From: Nymphaea colorata | Taxonomy: Eukaryota; Streptophyta; Magnoliopsida; Nymphaeales; Nymphaeaceae | Direction: 5' to 3' | Assembly: GCF_008831285.2 (NCBI RefSeq) | Contig: NC_045142.1 | Location: 25,557,876 to 25,621,875 of the forward strand | Length of the DNA: 64,000 bases | In this document: piece after piece, positions 11,263-24,018 of the stretch | Numbering within the stretch: position 1 is the first letter of the stretch | How the letters are laid out: each line of letters starts with the position of its first letter | Position numbers and translations under genes: made by a program | Notes under the pieces: model-generated | The model's input: only the letters and a program-made list of their open reading frames with translations | Told to the model about the DNA's origin: nothing | The model's database searches: none

Positions 11263-14200
11263 ATGAGGCCAATTCTGATGAAGGGCCACGAGAGGCCTCT
11301 TACTTTTCTCAAGTACAACAGAGACGGGGATCTCCTCTTCTCCTGCGCCAAGGATCATACACCTACCGTCTGGTTCGCGGACAACGGCGAGCGACTCGGT
11401 ACATACAGAGGCCACAATGGTGCCGTTTGGTGTTGCGACGTCTCCCGTAAGCCCTGTGTTGCCCATGTTTTTATGGATGCATCTTTGTCTTTTCTCTTGA
11501 TTGTCTGCTCGTATTATTGGATCATCAAATGATACTAAAACAGCCACTCTTTATTGCTTGAGGAAGATTATAGCGTTAGTTTTTGTTTTATTTCTTGTTT
11601 GCGTTCTCTGTGGAGGTTGAGATGAGGTTCAGTTGCTCTGTTTTCTGAAACATTATATCAGTTTCGTACTTAGGAGGATGAGGATTCGCAAAGTCAATAG
11701 CCATTCAGTTGAAAAAACCAGGGCTATATCATGCCGTTGTTTTAGAGGGCGGTTTGTCCATTTTTATGAGCTGACACATCGTCTTGTTAAAAATGCAAAG
11801 TTGCAAAAAGTGAGACGGTTGTTACAGACTGCAGATTTTGTTGTGAAATTTTATGGTTTTCCATTCTGATAGAAACATGTGTGATTTGATTCAGTTGTAG
11901 ATCTTGTTTGCTATTATAAGAATGCTTATCTATGTTATAGTCAGAAAGAGGAGAGTAATAATCCTGTTCGAGGTGCCATTGAGCCCTGATAGGAAGCACA
12001 GACAACACACACCAAATTGAGCTAATTCCTTGTTAAACTGTAAAATAGCAAAGGCGGATGTCACCAAATCTGATTGTTCAAGGCTTGATAGGAATTAGGT
12101 TGATCATTACCAAGTAGCAAGTTGATTCTTAGCTAGGTTCTTGAAACTAGGCAATCCAATGAGAGTTTTCCTTGTGAAAGCTCTCTGGAACCATCCCACA
12201 AGTAAATTTTTTAGGCTGTCCTACTAGGAGCAGCTGCTGCCTCAAACTAAAATTCGGACAATTTTTGCTACCCGTTGCACTTGATGTTCATTTGATTTTT
12301 TATAGGAGTACTGGAAAAAAAAATCTAGTACCATTTAAAGGCCTTTTCGCCTTTGGTAAAAGAATTGTTGTACATTTGCATTTAGACAACTCTAACTGAG
12401 ATCTATCCAAGAAATAGAACAGTGGTACAGAAGAAATTTAAAGATCTTTTAATCAAACTTTTGAATTTGTTATGCAATCAACTGTAATGTTTGAGATGGT
12501 TGGAACTCATGATGTTGAAATAATTTGATTGTTGAAATTATTCATCCAACCTTCAGATAGGTTGAGCCAGCAATTTCTGCCTGTTTCAATTCACGTAACA
12601 AAAGACTTTGAAATCATGCCAATTTGCTCATATCTGTGTGGTTTGTTGATGTTTTTCCTCTGGCCCTTTCGCTGTTGTTGATACCAAAATTTGATTTTTG
12701 ATGCCATTTTGTTCATACTATATTAAATAGTTTCATTCTTTCCAAATATTAAGAAAAAATTACTACCATTCTCTAACTGGTTCTTTATATTGTTTTCACA
12801 TCCAGGGGATTCCAAGCGCCTGATCACAGGAAGTGCAGATCAGACTGCAAAGTTATGGGATGTTGAGACTGGGACACAGCTTTATTCCTTTGGTTTTGAA
12901 GCACCGGCTAGAGCTGTTGAGTTTTCAGAAGGAAATAAGCTTGCTGTGATCACTGCGGACCCATTCATGGAACTACCTTCTTCCATTCATGTGAAACGGA
13001 TTGCAAGAGATCCTAGTGAGCGTATGGTTTCTTTCTCCTTCATAATGGGATATATTTGCTTCTTTAGGTATATGATTCAGATGTCTAAAATAGTTTATAC
13101 TTTGTAATAGTTATTGTGAAGATTTAATGGTCACTCATATTCTTCCTGGGAGATGAAAGTGGTTCAATGTATTGAAAAATTAGCTCTACAATTGTGAAAC
13201 TGTGATGCTTTCTTACATTTCAGAGACTGGGGAATCAGTGCTTATCATCAGGGGACCCCAAGGAAGGATTAACAGAGCTGTGTGGGGGCCCCTTAACAGA
13301 ACTTTAATCAGTGCAGGAGAAGATGCTGTAGTTCGTATATGGGATTCTGAGGTATGTATCTGCATGATATTGTGATAATAGTTTGTCAAAATTGCTTGAT
13401 GCTTTCTATTAAATGTTAATATTATGGTGAAGGTGCTGCGATCATCTAGTTGGATTATGAGGCCGTGCTGCATGATTATGTGAAGTTTTTATGCTTGTTT
13501 CCTGATGCTACATGCTCTCCATGCTTCTTGGTTATGTGCCTCTTCATAGGCTATTGTTTGCAAATGAAAAACAATTTAACAAACCTAAGTTAGTTTTGGT
13601 CTATGTCACATGGGTGCGAGTACAGGTGCCAGTGCGGGTGTTCATACAGGTATGAATGTGGAGCAATCTTCAAAAAGTTGTGTGTGTGTGCGTGTGTACA
13701 TACATACATGTATAATCATAAGATTTTAGTTAAATGAACAATAAATTCATTGTTTATGTTCATAAAAAACATATTACTGAACAAAAAATACTAAAAAGGA
13801 ATTACTAAATTTACCACAAAATCCAAAAATTAAGGTGGCTGTATCCAGGCCGCTCTCGTGTCGACCTGTCTTGACATGAGGCACACCCATGTTTCATAAA
13901 TTTTGGTGTATTGACGCTTTTTAGAGAGGCAATGTATGGATAGAATTAGGTTTATCCAATCAGTGGCATTTTGTCTTCTGATATGCTCAACAAAGTTCAT
14001 ATTTTAGTTTATTTAGTTTTTGTTACTAGAGACTAATGAATTGTGAGGATCCTAGCATTACCACTACATGTGTAATTTCTTATCGGTCTTAAGGATGTAA
14101 TTTTGCTCAGTCAGGTGAAGTTTTATTAGTGCCGCCTACTGCAGATGAATTCTGAATGTTTTTATGCCAGTAGATTCTATTAGAAATTGAGGACCTAACA

Positions 14201-15437
14201 GTGTTTACTCTGCTTAACCTTGCCTTGTGCGGACCTACCTTCATTTTGTAGACTGGGAAGCTGCTGAGAGAATCAGACAAGGAAACTGGCCACCAGAAAA
14301 CAATAACTTCATTGTCAAAGTCCTCTGATGGGTCTCACTTCATCACCGGTTCACAGGATAAATCTGCAAAGGTATCAATTCTGATAAACTTCTTCTTCTT
14401 GCTCTCTCTCTCTCTCTTGCTTATCGCTTACTTTCCTTTTTTTGTCTGTTGTGATCAGCTTTGGGACATGAGAACTCTCACACTTCTGAAGACATATGTG
14501 ACTGAGCGACCAGTCAACGCTTGCGCAATTTCACCACTCCTTGATCATGTAGACAGTTCTCAACTTTTTCCATGCTTTCGTTTATTATTGCTTATCCAGT
14601 AAGAATGTTTTAACGGATGCACATTGAGGTTTCAAATTTGAGTTAAAATCCTCTTATTAATAAGAAATACTGTCTTGTTGTACATGTTTCCTTTTCATAT
14701 CTGTTTAGGTAACTTCTATTTGCTTTTTCTATTTTTGTTCTAAGATTACGTTTATTCCAGTGTATGAATTTCAGTCCCTCTGTTAGTTGACTTTCAAACA
14801 GCTGATACTTGTTACTTGGAGTTGCCAAGTTCTTTCTTCTTTGTCTTTTTATTTTTAAATTTTGTTTGCTTGTGCAATCGTTGAAGTTAGTTTTGAATTT
14901 CAAAGTTCAACTATTGCTTGTAGGTGGTGATTGGTGGTGGTCAGGAAGCATCACACGTCACAACCACAGATCGTCGTGCAGGGAAGTTTGAGGCTAAATT
15001 CTTCCACAAGGTCCCTTTCTCTCTCTCTCTCATAGCTTTGTGTGTACACACACACACACATAAGCACATGGTTGATGCTATATTGCTGTTTATTCCGTGA
15101 CATTTACTCCAAACTAAGTTTTACCTTGCTCTCAGATTCTTCAAGAAGAAATTGGTGGTGTTAAGGGACATTTTGGACCGATCAATGCTCTGGCTTTCAA
15201 TCCTGACGGACGGAGGTATTGTCCTCTACCTAACTTGTTTTGCTCTATCATGTCTTAGGTTAGTATATGGCATGTACCCCAGTGGTGATAGTGGGAGTCC
15301 TTAAGAGTCCTTGGTAGTAGCTTCTATGTATTTACAGTTTTAAATGTTCATGTTTTTACAGCTTCACGAGTGGCGGTGAAGATGGTTACGTAAGACTGCA
15401 TCACTTTGATCCTGATTACTTCAATATCAAGATGTAG
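11263..15437 (+). CDS. TIF3I1: Eukaryotic translation initiation factor 3 subunit i (WD40), complete, 8 exons
   Basis: eIF3i is a cytoplasmic WD40 propeller in the eIF3 complex, which helps load mRNA on the 40S ribosome; plant copies are also known as TRIP-1. Exons: 11263-11446, 12806-13015, 13224-13351, 14252-14371, 14459-14548, 14924-15010, 15136-15215, 15362-15437. The sum is 975 bp (324 aa) and all phases agree; Arabidopsis eIF3i is 328 aa from memory. The start gives [19 protein letters not shown], the usual N-terminus. Other family strings include [89 protein letters not shown] and the C-terminal [21 protein letters not shown]. All introns are GT-AG; intron 1 (~1.36 kb) is the longest. 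An AATAAA-like signal near 15721 could serve polyadenylation. Confidence 0.94.
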
Positions 15438-17775
15438 TTTCGGGCCATCAGATTGCAGTTTTGTAGCCTCTCTTTGTATTTTGGTCCTTTCCTTGGTCAG
15501 TTCCTTTCGGTGTTTATGTATCTGATTTCTCTTGCTTTCTCTGCAATCAAGTATGAGATAACGGCTATTTCCCATGAAACTGCACAAAATAACTGAACAT
15601 GTCCGCGATATTTTGTTTTGTTTTGCCTTTTCTTTTTTCTGTTTTCACATATCTTGGTACAATTTCTACCTGGGAAATGAAAGTCTTACCTGTTACTTCG
15701 TGTGGAAATTTCTCCCAAGGCAATAAAACTAGTTTAAGGATATAAAAAAGGGGGTCTGCAATTTTGTCCCGATGACATGCCAAACCAAGTTACAGGGGCC
15801 CTCTGGATGACGCATTCAAAACATGGTTGAATTGCATATGTGCCGAATATGATGAGAGAGAGAGAGAGAACAACTTTATTCTAACGTTTATCATAGGGTT
15901 GGACAAAAACTGAAGCGACAATATAACCGTGATGCTCTAACATCCAACAAAACAAGTTTAGCTACCTGATCAGGAGAAAGGGTGTATTCTCAATTATAGA
16001 TGTCATTCCTGGTACTCCAAATGTGTATTTTATGAGTGTTTTATAAATCTGTTTTAAGATTGGGATAAATTTCTAATCCTAATGAAAGCTAGACTGGACA
16101 CGAGAAGTTAAAATCGATCTCGTGTTTGTCCCTCTCGACCAGTGTGATTAAAATCCGTCAATATTCAAATCGGTCCGAATTGAATTGGTTGTTTTTTCAT
16201 TCGATTCAGTGGTCGATTCTAGGATCATGGAAAATTGCATTTTTTTGCGATGAATCGTTGAACTCAATTGAAAATCGTGCAATTCAACTGGAATAATCAG
16301 ATTTTGCATGTATGTTTCCAACGCTCTCTTTTTTCGTTGCCTTTTTCAGCAAAAACGAGGCCTCATGCAGCCTCCATGAACGTTCTTCAACAAAATTGGT
16401 GGCGCCATTTTAGTTGAAGGGAGCGATGCGTGAAGTTCTTTTCTATTGGAAAAAGAAAAAGATATCATCATCTTCTAAGGTCGTTCTTTTTTTTTTTTGC
16501 AAAATAAACTTTAATTAAACATCTTCTTCTTTTTATCATTTTATGATATTGGAATTTAAATTTATTTTTTAAAATTTAAGTAATTCCGGTTTTAACAATG
16601 TTTCAACTGTTTATGCTTTATATTTTTTTAAAGTTTCTTCCTTTTCTTTTTTCTGATTTTGATATTTTCTATTTAGTTTTTAAAACTTGTAATAATTTTG
16701 ATGGTTTGCTTTGCATTCTTTCAATACAAGGTGTCATCCCGGCATCTCTCTTAGAAAAAGATATTCATATTGTTGTCTATTTTTACAAGGTGAAAAGAAC
16801 TAATTCTTAGATCAGATCATTTTTTTTTTCTCTACAATTGGGTTGGCGCTGACCAACGCCGGCCAAATGCGATGCATGGGCCGGGATGGGCAAGTGGTTG
16901 AATTGCAAGACAGTTCTATCCTCTTAACATTGTAACTACTAGAGCTAGGGATTTAAATTATTTGGACTCAGTTCGAATCCAATATTCACCAAATTTCATC
17001 TAACTGAAACAGACTTTAAAAACTTACAGCATGAACCTAAGCTCGAATTTAAATATTGGTGGTGGTACACTCTTGTTATCTCGTATAGAAGCCGCAACAG
17101 GGTGATGCTAACAGGCTGGTGTTAATTGATTACCAATGATTAATTTGTCTGCCAATTGAGGAGATGATCTTGGATTAATATATATATAGTGTGTATATGA
17201 TCGAATGAGTTTAGTACATATATAATGTACAAAGTTCTAAATATACAGTCAAATCGTATGTAAACAATAAAATGACTTCAGAAAAGCGCAATTCAGCAAT
17301 ATGAAACAAATTAATTTAGTATTGACCAAGTGCTTTTATCGTCAATGTTCTAGCCACTTGACTACATATATATCATTAGCAAAAAGTGATAATGACTGGG
17401 AAGACCTGGCACAACTAGAGATGTCAGTCATTTGACAACCAAACCAAATTTTGGTTTATTTTTATGTATTTAATAAGAAAATAGGGTATCCGAATTCTAA
17501 TAGATACAGAGCTGGGTACTACTATTCTTCAAATTCTCACAAAAAATCAGCCTAAGTTATTAAATTCTGATTCAGAAATTTCTCACATACAATGTCCCAA
17601 CAAGCCTCAATTGCATCCCGTGACATGAACAATGTGTAGTCAAGCTTATCTGCATCTAAGCTGTTGGATTCTGCTGCTGCATCTACAGCTTGTTGAGGCA
17701 TTGCCATAGAAGATCTAGCTTGAGGTACCTCAACTCTGCGGCATGCCCGTGACCTCTATTAATTCAAGCTATCCG
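15438..17775. other. Intergenic DNA, no gene seen
   Basis: Begins with the eIF3i 3' UTR. A short GA microsatellite lies near 15851-15868. The rest is AT-rich DNA without a supported coding frame. Phrases such as TCGATTC near 16150-16320 look like decayed repetitive DNA but cannot be assigned. Confidence 0.5.
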
Positions 17776-17920
17776 TTATGCAACTGATAGAAGAAATTGT
17801 GGAAAGAGTAGGTGGGCGCGCGCAGTACTGATAATTGTATGTGGCAGACCATCTTGTTGGTCGTGTTGAAGAAGTAATGGAATTGTGAGGTATCGAGGAA
17901 GGAGCCATTGTCACAAATGT
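17776..17920 (+). pseudogene. Decayed scrap of a TNL NB-ARC exon
   Basis: At DNA level this matches the first ~140 bp of the NB-ARC exon of TNL-A: the stretch coding for LIQEIVERVGG, then HLVG and EEVMEL, in the right order. A CG-rich insertion follows the VGG codons, a deletion removes part of the DNA after HLVG, and a TGA replaces the codon after the EEVMEL-coding part. There is no P-loop and no flanking TIR or LRR. It is a non-functional relic, upstream of the first TIR exon. Confidence 0.8.
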
Positions 17921-18329
17921 GTACGTGTATTATACGGTTAGGAAAAAGACATGTATAATACGACGAAGTTGTATATCTCAGGAGTAAAACAGAAAAATGT
18001 TAGTAAATTTTAAAAAAATTTAAAACATTTAATAAATTTTAAAATTATACAAAAATAAAAAATCATAAAAAATATGAAAAAACACAAAAAACTGGTATAA
18101 TATGTGTATAATACGTGTTTTTTTCACGTTTTTTATTTTCTAAGTTTTTTTTTTAAATAGATGAGAATAAAACAGGTATTATATGGTTGACTATATTTTC
18201 CTATATTATACACGTCTTTTTTCAATAACACGCATGTTTTGTGATAGTGGTTGGGATTTACTAGATGGGAGCAAAGGAAATTTAAGATTGAAATGATCAA
18301 GAGAAGGAGAAGCACATGAATATGTCGGC
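17921..18329. other. AT-rich spacer
   Basis: No coding frame. It contains repeated short phrases such as GTATAATACG and long A/T tracts. Nothing can be assigned. Confidence 0.45.
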
Positions 18330-18880
18330 AACTTGATTTTCTAAGTCAATGAATCAAACTTCAGTCTCCTTCTTGGCAACGCGTTCTTTGACAAAATGAT
18401 AGTCTATCTCCACTTGTCTGGTTGTTGCATGAAAAACTAGATTCATGGCAAGATAAGTTGCCGCACCAAAGTATTGGAGGATCAAGCTCCTTAATGCCGA
18501 GATCTTGAAGAAGAGATTTCATCCATAATAGTTCTGACGTAGCTCCTGCGATTACTTTCTACTTTGCCTCCGTATATGAACCAGCCACAATGCGTTGCTT
18601 GGAGGAAGACCAAGAAACAATGTTGTTTCCTAAATATGTTACATATCCAGACCGAATTGTATTGACAATGGCTGGAGTGATCACGTCTCTGCAATTTTCC
18701 ATTTTGGCTTTAGCGAGAAGATTATTTATATACTTTCGTTGACTCAAGCAAAGCCTTTGTTCATTTCATATGGCCTCAATTCCAAGAAAGCAATGCAAGT
18801 GGCCAACGTATTTTCTTGACCGGGAAGGAATCCGTCACTAATTCGGTTACTATCCTACCCTTGACTCCCTTGAACGAAAA
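18330..18880 (-). mobile_element. Ty1/copia pol relic (RT end and RNase H)
   Basis: Minus-strand reading gives SQRKYINNLLAKAKMENC, typical of the C-terminal part of copia reverse transcriptase. It is followed by a SGYVTYLGNNIVSWSSSKQR segment and then [19 protein letters not shown], both typical of the RNase H end of copia pol. Frameshifts and stops interrupt the frame; no LTR pair was seen. It lies just upstream of a TIR exon. Three shorter, related relics occur near 24.7, 36.5 and 38.4 kb. Confidence 0.85.
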
Positions 18881-19046
18881 ATAGCTTTCAAATAATTTTG
18901 AAATGAAAGATAACAATAAATCGATGTTCGAGATTCGATGTTGCTCGAAATTGCACGAACTGTGAATTTATGTAGGTTTGATCTTCCTTCATCTCCAGCC
19001 AAGACATCTTCTTTAAAATCAATCTGACCCTAGGAGGAGCTTAGCC

Positions 19047-19571
19047 ATGGCCGCTTCTTCGAGTTCAGCGTTGGTTCCATCCTCCTCCTCTTCTCTTGCC
19101 TCTTTTGAATACCAAGTTTTTCTTAGTTTTAGGGGAAAAGACACCCGCAAAGGCTTTACGGGGCACCTTTATAAGGCTCTTACTTAAAGATGCAGGAGTC
19201 CATACCTTCATGGACGATGAAGAAATAGAGGTGGGGGAGAAGTTTGGTGAAAGGCTTTTCAAAGCAATAGACGAGTCAAGGTACCATGTGGTCATCTTGT
19301 CGAAAGGATATGTAGATTCTAAGTGGTGCTTGAAGGAATTGGCAGCTATGGTTGTTCACATGATGGAATCGACATCCAGGCCATCTCAGCACAAGAAAGA
19401 GATCATCCCTGTCTTCTACTATGTGGAGCCCTCTGATGTGCGCCATCAAAGGGGCCCTTTTGAGCAGTCATTTAAAGACCATGAAGTGCTTTACAATCCT
19501 ACAGATGTTGAGGAATGGAGACAAGCAATGAACAAAATTGGTGAACGTCAAGGTCCTGTAATCAAAGACGA
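19047..19571 (+). pseudogene. TIR-domain exon of a TNL, frameshifted (TIR-1)
   Basis: The exon starts with the same leader and ATG as the other TIR exons (MAASSSSALVPSSSS). It contains QVFLSFRGKDTRKGF and, further on, HTFMDDEEIEVGE, WCLKELAAM with the family's catalytic glutamate present, and IIPVFYYVEPSDVRHQRGPF. Relative to the exon at 39085 it has 4 extra bases near 19181-19188, which create a TAA at 19185-19187 after 46 codons. The rest is open in the shifted frame up to a normal donor (GACGA, then GTAAGT) at 19571. The intron-like DNA that follows never reaches an NB-ARC exon. TIR domains of this class are NAD+-cleaving signalling enzymes; this copy should not give a full one. Confidence 0.88.
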
Positions 19572-21870
19572 GTAAGTCTCTCTCTCTCTCTCTCTCTCCA
19601 GCCTCTACCGTTTTTCAGAAACGAGAAGTAAAAGGCAAATTTTGCATTTTGCATTTGGTCTGCGAATTACTTGAGACACTTTTAGTGTCAAAATGGAAAG
19701 TTTGGAACATTGATCTGTAGCTCCCTCCCTCTCGTTCCTTCATGCCGTCAGATCTTTGGATTTGAAGTATAATATGGGCATTTCATTCCTGAAAACAGGG
19801 CATTCGGGGCTGCATAATTCTTAAAATCCACAGTTGCCTAGAACCATGGAATTATCTTAAGGTTGGTTTCAATTTAAATTAAAATCTCGGGTATTAGATC
19901 TGATATAATCAAAATGCCACTACAATGCTTTGTTGTTCATCACAGAGGGAGGAAGTTGGAACCTGAGGTTAATTTAAACTATAGTCACAAAAAACGTGCT
20001 TTTCCATTTTTTCCCTTTTATTCATTTTTTCAAGTTTTTTTTCCCTTTTTTCGTTTTATTCATTTTTCATGCTTTTTTTAATGTCAAACTGTTCTTTTTT
20101 ATTTTCTAATTTTTGTTTGTTCCAAATTTATTTATTTTTTGATGTTTGTGTCATTAGTTTTTTATTAGTTTATCTTTTTTTTTTTTTAAATTTACCTTAT
20201 TTTTCTTTGTTCAAGCTCACCTTATTATTCTTAATGAAAACCTTACTGTTTAAAATGGGAGAAAATTGGTTTGTGACTATGATTTAAACCCAAATCCAAG
20301 TAAAAGTGATCAAATTAAGTCTCAAATTGCACTACTAGCTAGCTAGCTAATTGAGCCCAAAACAAAACTAGAGATGTCAAGCGGATGATATTTTTTAATT
20401 AACAGTTCAAATTTTGTCGTAAGTAGTTGCTCGAATACATAAAGAATGAGACCCACAATTCTCAAGGCAAGTTTTGCATTTAGATCTGCATGTGTCTGCG
20501 AATTACTTGAGACACTTTGAGTGCCAAAATGGAAGTTTTGGAACATTGACCTGTACTAATAGAACCCACAAAAGGTTGAGGGCCTTTTTGTTTTATTTTG
20601 ATGTTTTTCCTTCTGCCTTTAGCTTCAGGAAAGAAGTTAAGTTTGGCATGAATGGGGTGCTGATTGCTCTATTATTGGTAAGAAAAGGGAAAAAAGATAA
20701 GCAATTTAGAAAGGGAAATAAAAAGCCCCTGGAAACCCCAAATTGAAGCTAGGAAGTATTTTCGCAAAAATGTAAATGTCGATGTCGTGCAGGATTTTTT
20801 TTAGGATGGTGCACAATTTCGATGTTCATAAATTTACGAGCATACTTAAACTTAAATTTTAAGTTTATGGACATCTTGGATGAAGCAGCTTTTATTGTTG
20901 TGGCAAAAAGTGGTTCACAATAATCTTAGAACCACAGTTTGATTTAATCCTGAGAATAATTTTAGATCAAAGATAATCAATTAATGGCACCTAGGAGAGC
21001 ATTTCATTAATTTGAGGTGATCGGTGATCTAAATTAGGAACTCATATCCTTGCTTTCTAACAACAGTATCAAAGCTTTTGTTGGAAAGATGAAAAGATTA
21101 ATTTGTAAACTTTTTATCTTTCCCTCTTTCTCTTTTCTTCATGCCTTCAGATCTTTGGATTTGAGGATTTGAAGTATAATACAGATTTTAAATGCATGGT
21201 TCTTGAAATCCACAGTAATTTAAATTTAAATTACTTTTGGGTATTAGATCTGATATAATTAAAATGCCGTTAAAAGTTTTGGTGTTGATCACTACTCTCT
21301 GTACGTGTGTGTGTGTAAGAGAGGGGAAGTTGGAACCCAAGGTTAATTTAAAGAATTAGAAACATAGTCACAAAATTTGTGTTTTAAAAAAAACCAAAAA
21401 AAATAAAATAAAAAATAAATTAGTCATTAAAACTTAAAAACATATTTTTTAAAAAAATGTTAAAAATAAAAAATAGCAAAAAATATGCTTTTTCCATTTT
21501 TTCCATCTTCGAACATCTTTTTTTAATGTCAAACTGTTCTTTTTTATTTTCTAATTTTTGTTTGCTCCAACTGGATTTAATTTCATGGATCAGATACAAA
21601 CTCTGGCTGTGATTTAAATAAATATCCAATGGAGTCAGACATAGTTTTAGATTAGGCATGAATTTCTTTAGTTTTAAATAAATATCTTATATCCCATTGT
21701 TCATACATTTTGAAATTGGGTACTTATCATTTCGTAATGCAGGTTAGATTCAGTTTAAAAGTTGGATTTAAATCGGATTCACATTCCAATAAGGTATATA
21801 TATATATATATTTTTCATCCATATTTAAATCCAAATTTGAAGCCCAATATGTGAACATTTGAAAAAAAAA
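19572..21870 (+). repeat. Orphan copy of the TIR-NBS intron, internally duplicated
   Basis: The sequence after TIR-1 matches the TIR-NBS introns of TNL-A (27884-29522) and TNL-B (39583-41129). Shared phrases include TTTGGATTTGAAGTATAATA, a TTAGATCTGATATAAT-like stretch and AATGTCAAACTGTTCT. Part of it is present twice: segments near 19640-19700 and 19755-20120 recur near 20470-20560 and 21150-21560. The copy ends without a splice acceptor leading into an NB-ARC exon. The 21590-21870 part joins a dispersed repeat family also found near 48.1 and 53.1 kb. Confidence 0.7.
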
Positions 21871-22224
21871 ACAGATATGATCAAGAGTACATTTGATTCT
21901 ATTATTGACATCCCCAGCCGTAGTTACCCTTTGGAGGCTTTTTTTTGTTCAGAATGTTGATAAAACCTTCTGCTCTCTCCCATTCTCTTCTACTCCCATT
22001 TAATTGATTTCCCAAGTCACATAATTAATTATCTTGTTATGTATTTCAACAAATAAAAAAAATCAGTGATAAGCTCCTAAAATATCCTTTTCCCATTGAT
22101 GCACAAAATTAGAATAAATAAAATGGCATTTGATGGCACAAAAAAAAAATCCAAAACATAGCACTATAGCAGATCATAGACTAAATCCAAACAATAGCTA
22201 CGGACAAAAACAACACAATTGATA

Positions 22225-22420
22225 CAAGAGAGTTTCTGGTAATTTGAACAAAACAGAGGGGTCATTACGTTATTTTAAAAAAAAATAGAAAAAAGCAAAA
22301 CAGAGATAGGGAAAGAGTAAGATAAAGGAGGCAGCAGCATTAATCAATAATCATCCCTCTTTCTTTCTCTGCAATGCGGCGACTAATCAATCAATTATAT
22401 CTCAATTGAATTCATTTTTA
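22225..22420 (+). repeat. Dispersed repeat family R1, copy 1
   Basis: Matches 34011-34290, 38033-38225 and (inverted) 54155-54345. Shared phrases are AACAAAACAGAGGGGTCATT, GATAGGGAAAGAGTAAGAT and ATTAATCAATAATCATCC. It is non-coding and of unknown type. Confidence 0.75.
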
Positions 22421-22959
22421 CATTTGGCAATTTTTGCACACTAACTCACATTTAAAATTATGTTCATTTCATGTTTAATTGGAATATGATCCATTTAAAT
22501 CGGCAGCTCTGCTTGGATCATGGGTACTTAGGTGCTCAAGATCCGAACCCTATCAAGCATATAGGTGCATTTGCTGAAAATTTCACTTCACATCTTTGTC
22601 GGAACCGTCATTATTAAAAATTGGACATTGGGGGAGTCATGATCCACTGAAAATCTTTGCACAATGAGTTTTAAAGATAGTGGGAAGCGAGCAATTAAAC
22701 CTTTCCTTTTTCTCGCATTAATTATTTAAAAAAGGGCTAAAGGTCTATATTATTAAGCTTGAGCATTGGGCCGAATCACGGCCAGGTACCTCGTATCTGT
22801 CCCTTGAAAATTTGCTTGTCGAGCTTACATTATCTGCCTCGGCCCGGCCTGGTAAATAATGAGTCGGGCTCGAGCCCGTGACTGTGATAGTCGGGGGCCC
22901 AGGAAGCCTGACAATAAGTTAATTTTTTTTTAAATAAACTTTTGTTAGGGTTTTTTTGT
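22421..22959. other. Spacer with GC-rich repeat at its right side
   Basis: No gene. From about 22750 the composition switches to GGGCC/CCCGG-rich DNA of the sort found in plant non-autonomous transposons. This abuts the glycosyltransferase fragment that follows. Confidence 0.45.
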
Positions 22960-23370
22960 TGTTCTTCATTCACGACTACCTCATCACGCTGCCTTTGAAC
23001 TCCCTGCCTTTCCTCCTCATTTCCTTGTTGTTCTTCATTTCCAAATCCATCACCTTCCTCACCATCGCCGCTATTTTCTTCCTGCCAACCATTTTCATAT
23101 CATGCTGTTTCAACTTTGGTCTACTACAATGAGGAAAGTGAAAAAAGGCAGGTATGTAGTTACGTTCTCGGTGGTGGAGTTCCAGCCACAATGGGTGAAG
23201 AAGCCGCCAACGGAGGGATGAGAGAGGACATTCATCTGCCCACACCAGAGCACCACCAGGCCTTGCCACTTAAATCCTTCTTCGCCAACCAGTCCTGCTC
23301 GCACACGATCCACAGAAAGGGGCTCCCGCTTGCTCGGAAGCCCTTCATGGCAGCAGGGTAAAGTTAAAAA
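22960..23370 (-). pseudogene. UDP-glycosyltransferase C-terminal fragment (UGT87-like)
   Basis: Minus-strand frames give pieces of a plant family-1 glycosyltransferase in order. First comes GFRASGSPFLW. Then the PSPG donor-binding box: GLVV.WC.Q..VLSHPSVGGFFTHCGWNST, then LPFFTFLIVVDQS. Last is the C-terminal helix region VGRKKIAAMVRKVMD...KEMRRKGREFK. The pieces lie in different frames, so there are at least two frameshifts, and the N-terminal acceptor-binding half is absent. The FLTFPIVVDQ-like end of the box suggests UGT87. GC-rich repeat DNA lies on both sides. Confidence 0.82.
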
Positions 23371-23379
23371 GTCAAGGGA

Positions 23380-24018
23380 AGAGAAGGAACAGGTGTAGCA
23401 CGGCCCGAAAAAGCCCGAGCCAACCCGTTAATAATCCGACCGAGCGGGGCCTCGAACATAAATCAAAGCCCGAATCTTGATATTGCAAGGCCCAGCCCAG
23501 CCGGTTTAAGAACGGGCTGGGCGTCAAGCAGGCGCATTTCCAATACCGAGCTTCTATTTTATATCTAATTATGAAGGCCATTTCCACAATTCATGGCCCC
23601 CACCAGATTCGATCCCCCGACGTCAAACATACAAAAAAAAAAAAAAATACACCAACTAAAACTAAAAAAAAGGGAGGATGACAGTAGATGTGACGGGAGA
23701 ACTAAAAAGAAGGGAGGATGACAGTAGATGTGACGGGAGAAAGAGTATTTTTTAAACGAAATTGCCCCTATGGAGAGGGGCCTCCTATTTTTTTACTGCC
23801 ATGTGCGGGAGGGGTCTAGGGGTAATTTTGAGATGTGGCAGTTAGAGAGCGAAATTAGGGAAAAGACGGGAGAATGTTGAGGGCAGTTTGGGGATTTGAG
23901 AGCGTTAAATGGAGGAAGAGTAAAGGAAAGAAACTGAAAATTAAAGACTACAAAAACATTTTTTTATTAATAATTTTTTTTTTTTTTTTTGTGCATGCAG
24001 CTCACTCTCACTCCAAGG
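23380..24018. other. GC-rich repeat and low-complexity DNA
   Basis: Contains GGCCC/CCCGG-rich DNA to about 23520. A tandem pair begins AGGGAGGATGACAGTAGATG at 23671 and 23711 (period 40 bp). Poly-A/T tracts follow. No gene. Confidence 0.5.

Noticed and set aside
18559-18747. 62-codon frame as an independent gene
   Set aside because: It is the reverse transcriptase/RNase H part of a copia relic with broken frames on both sides.
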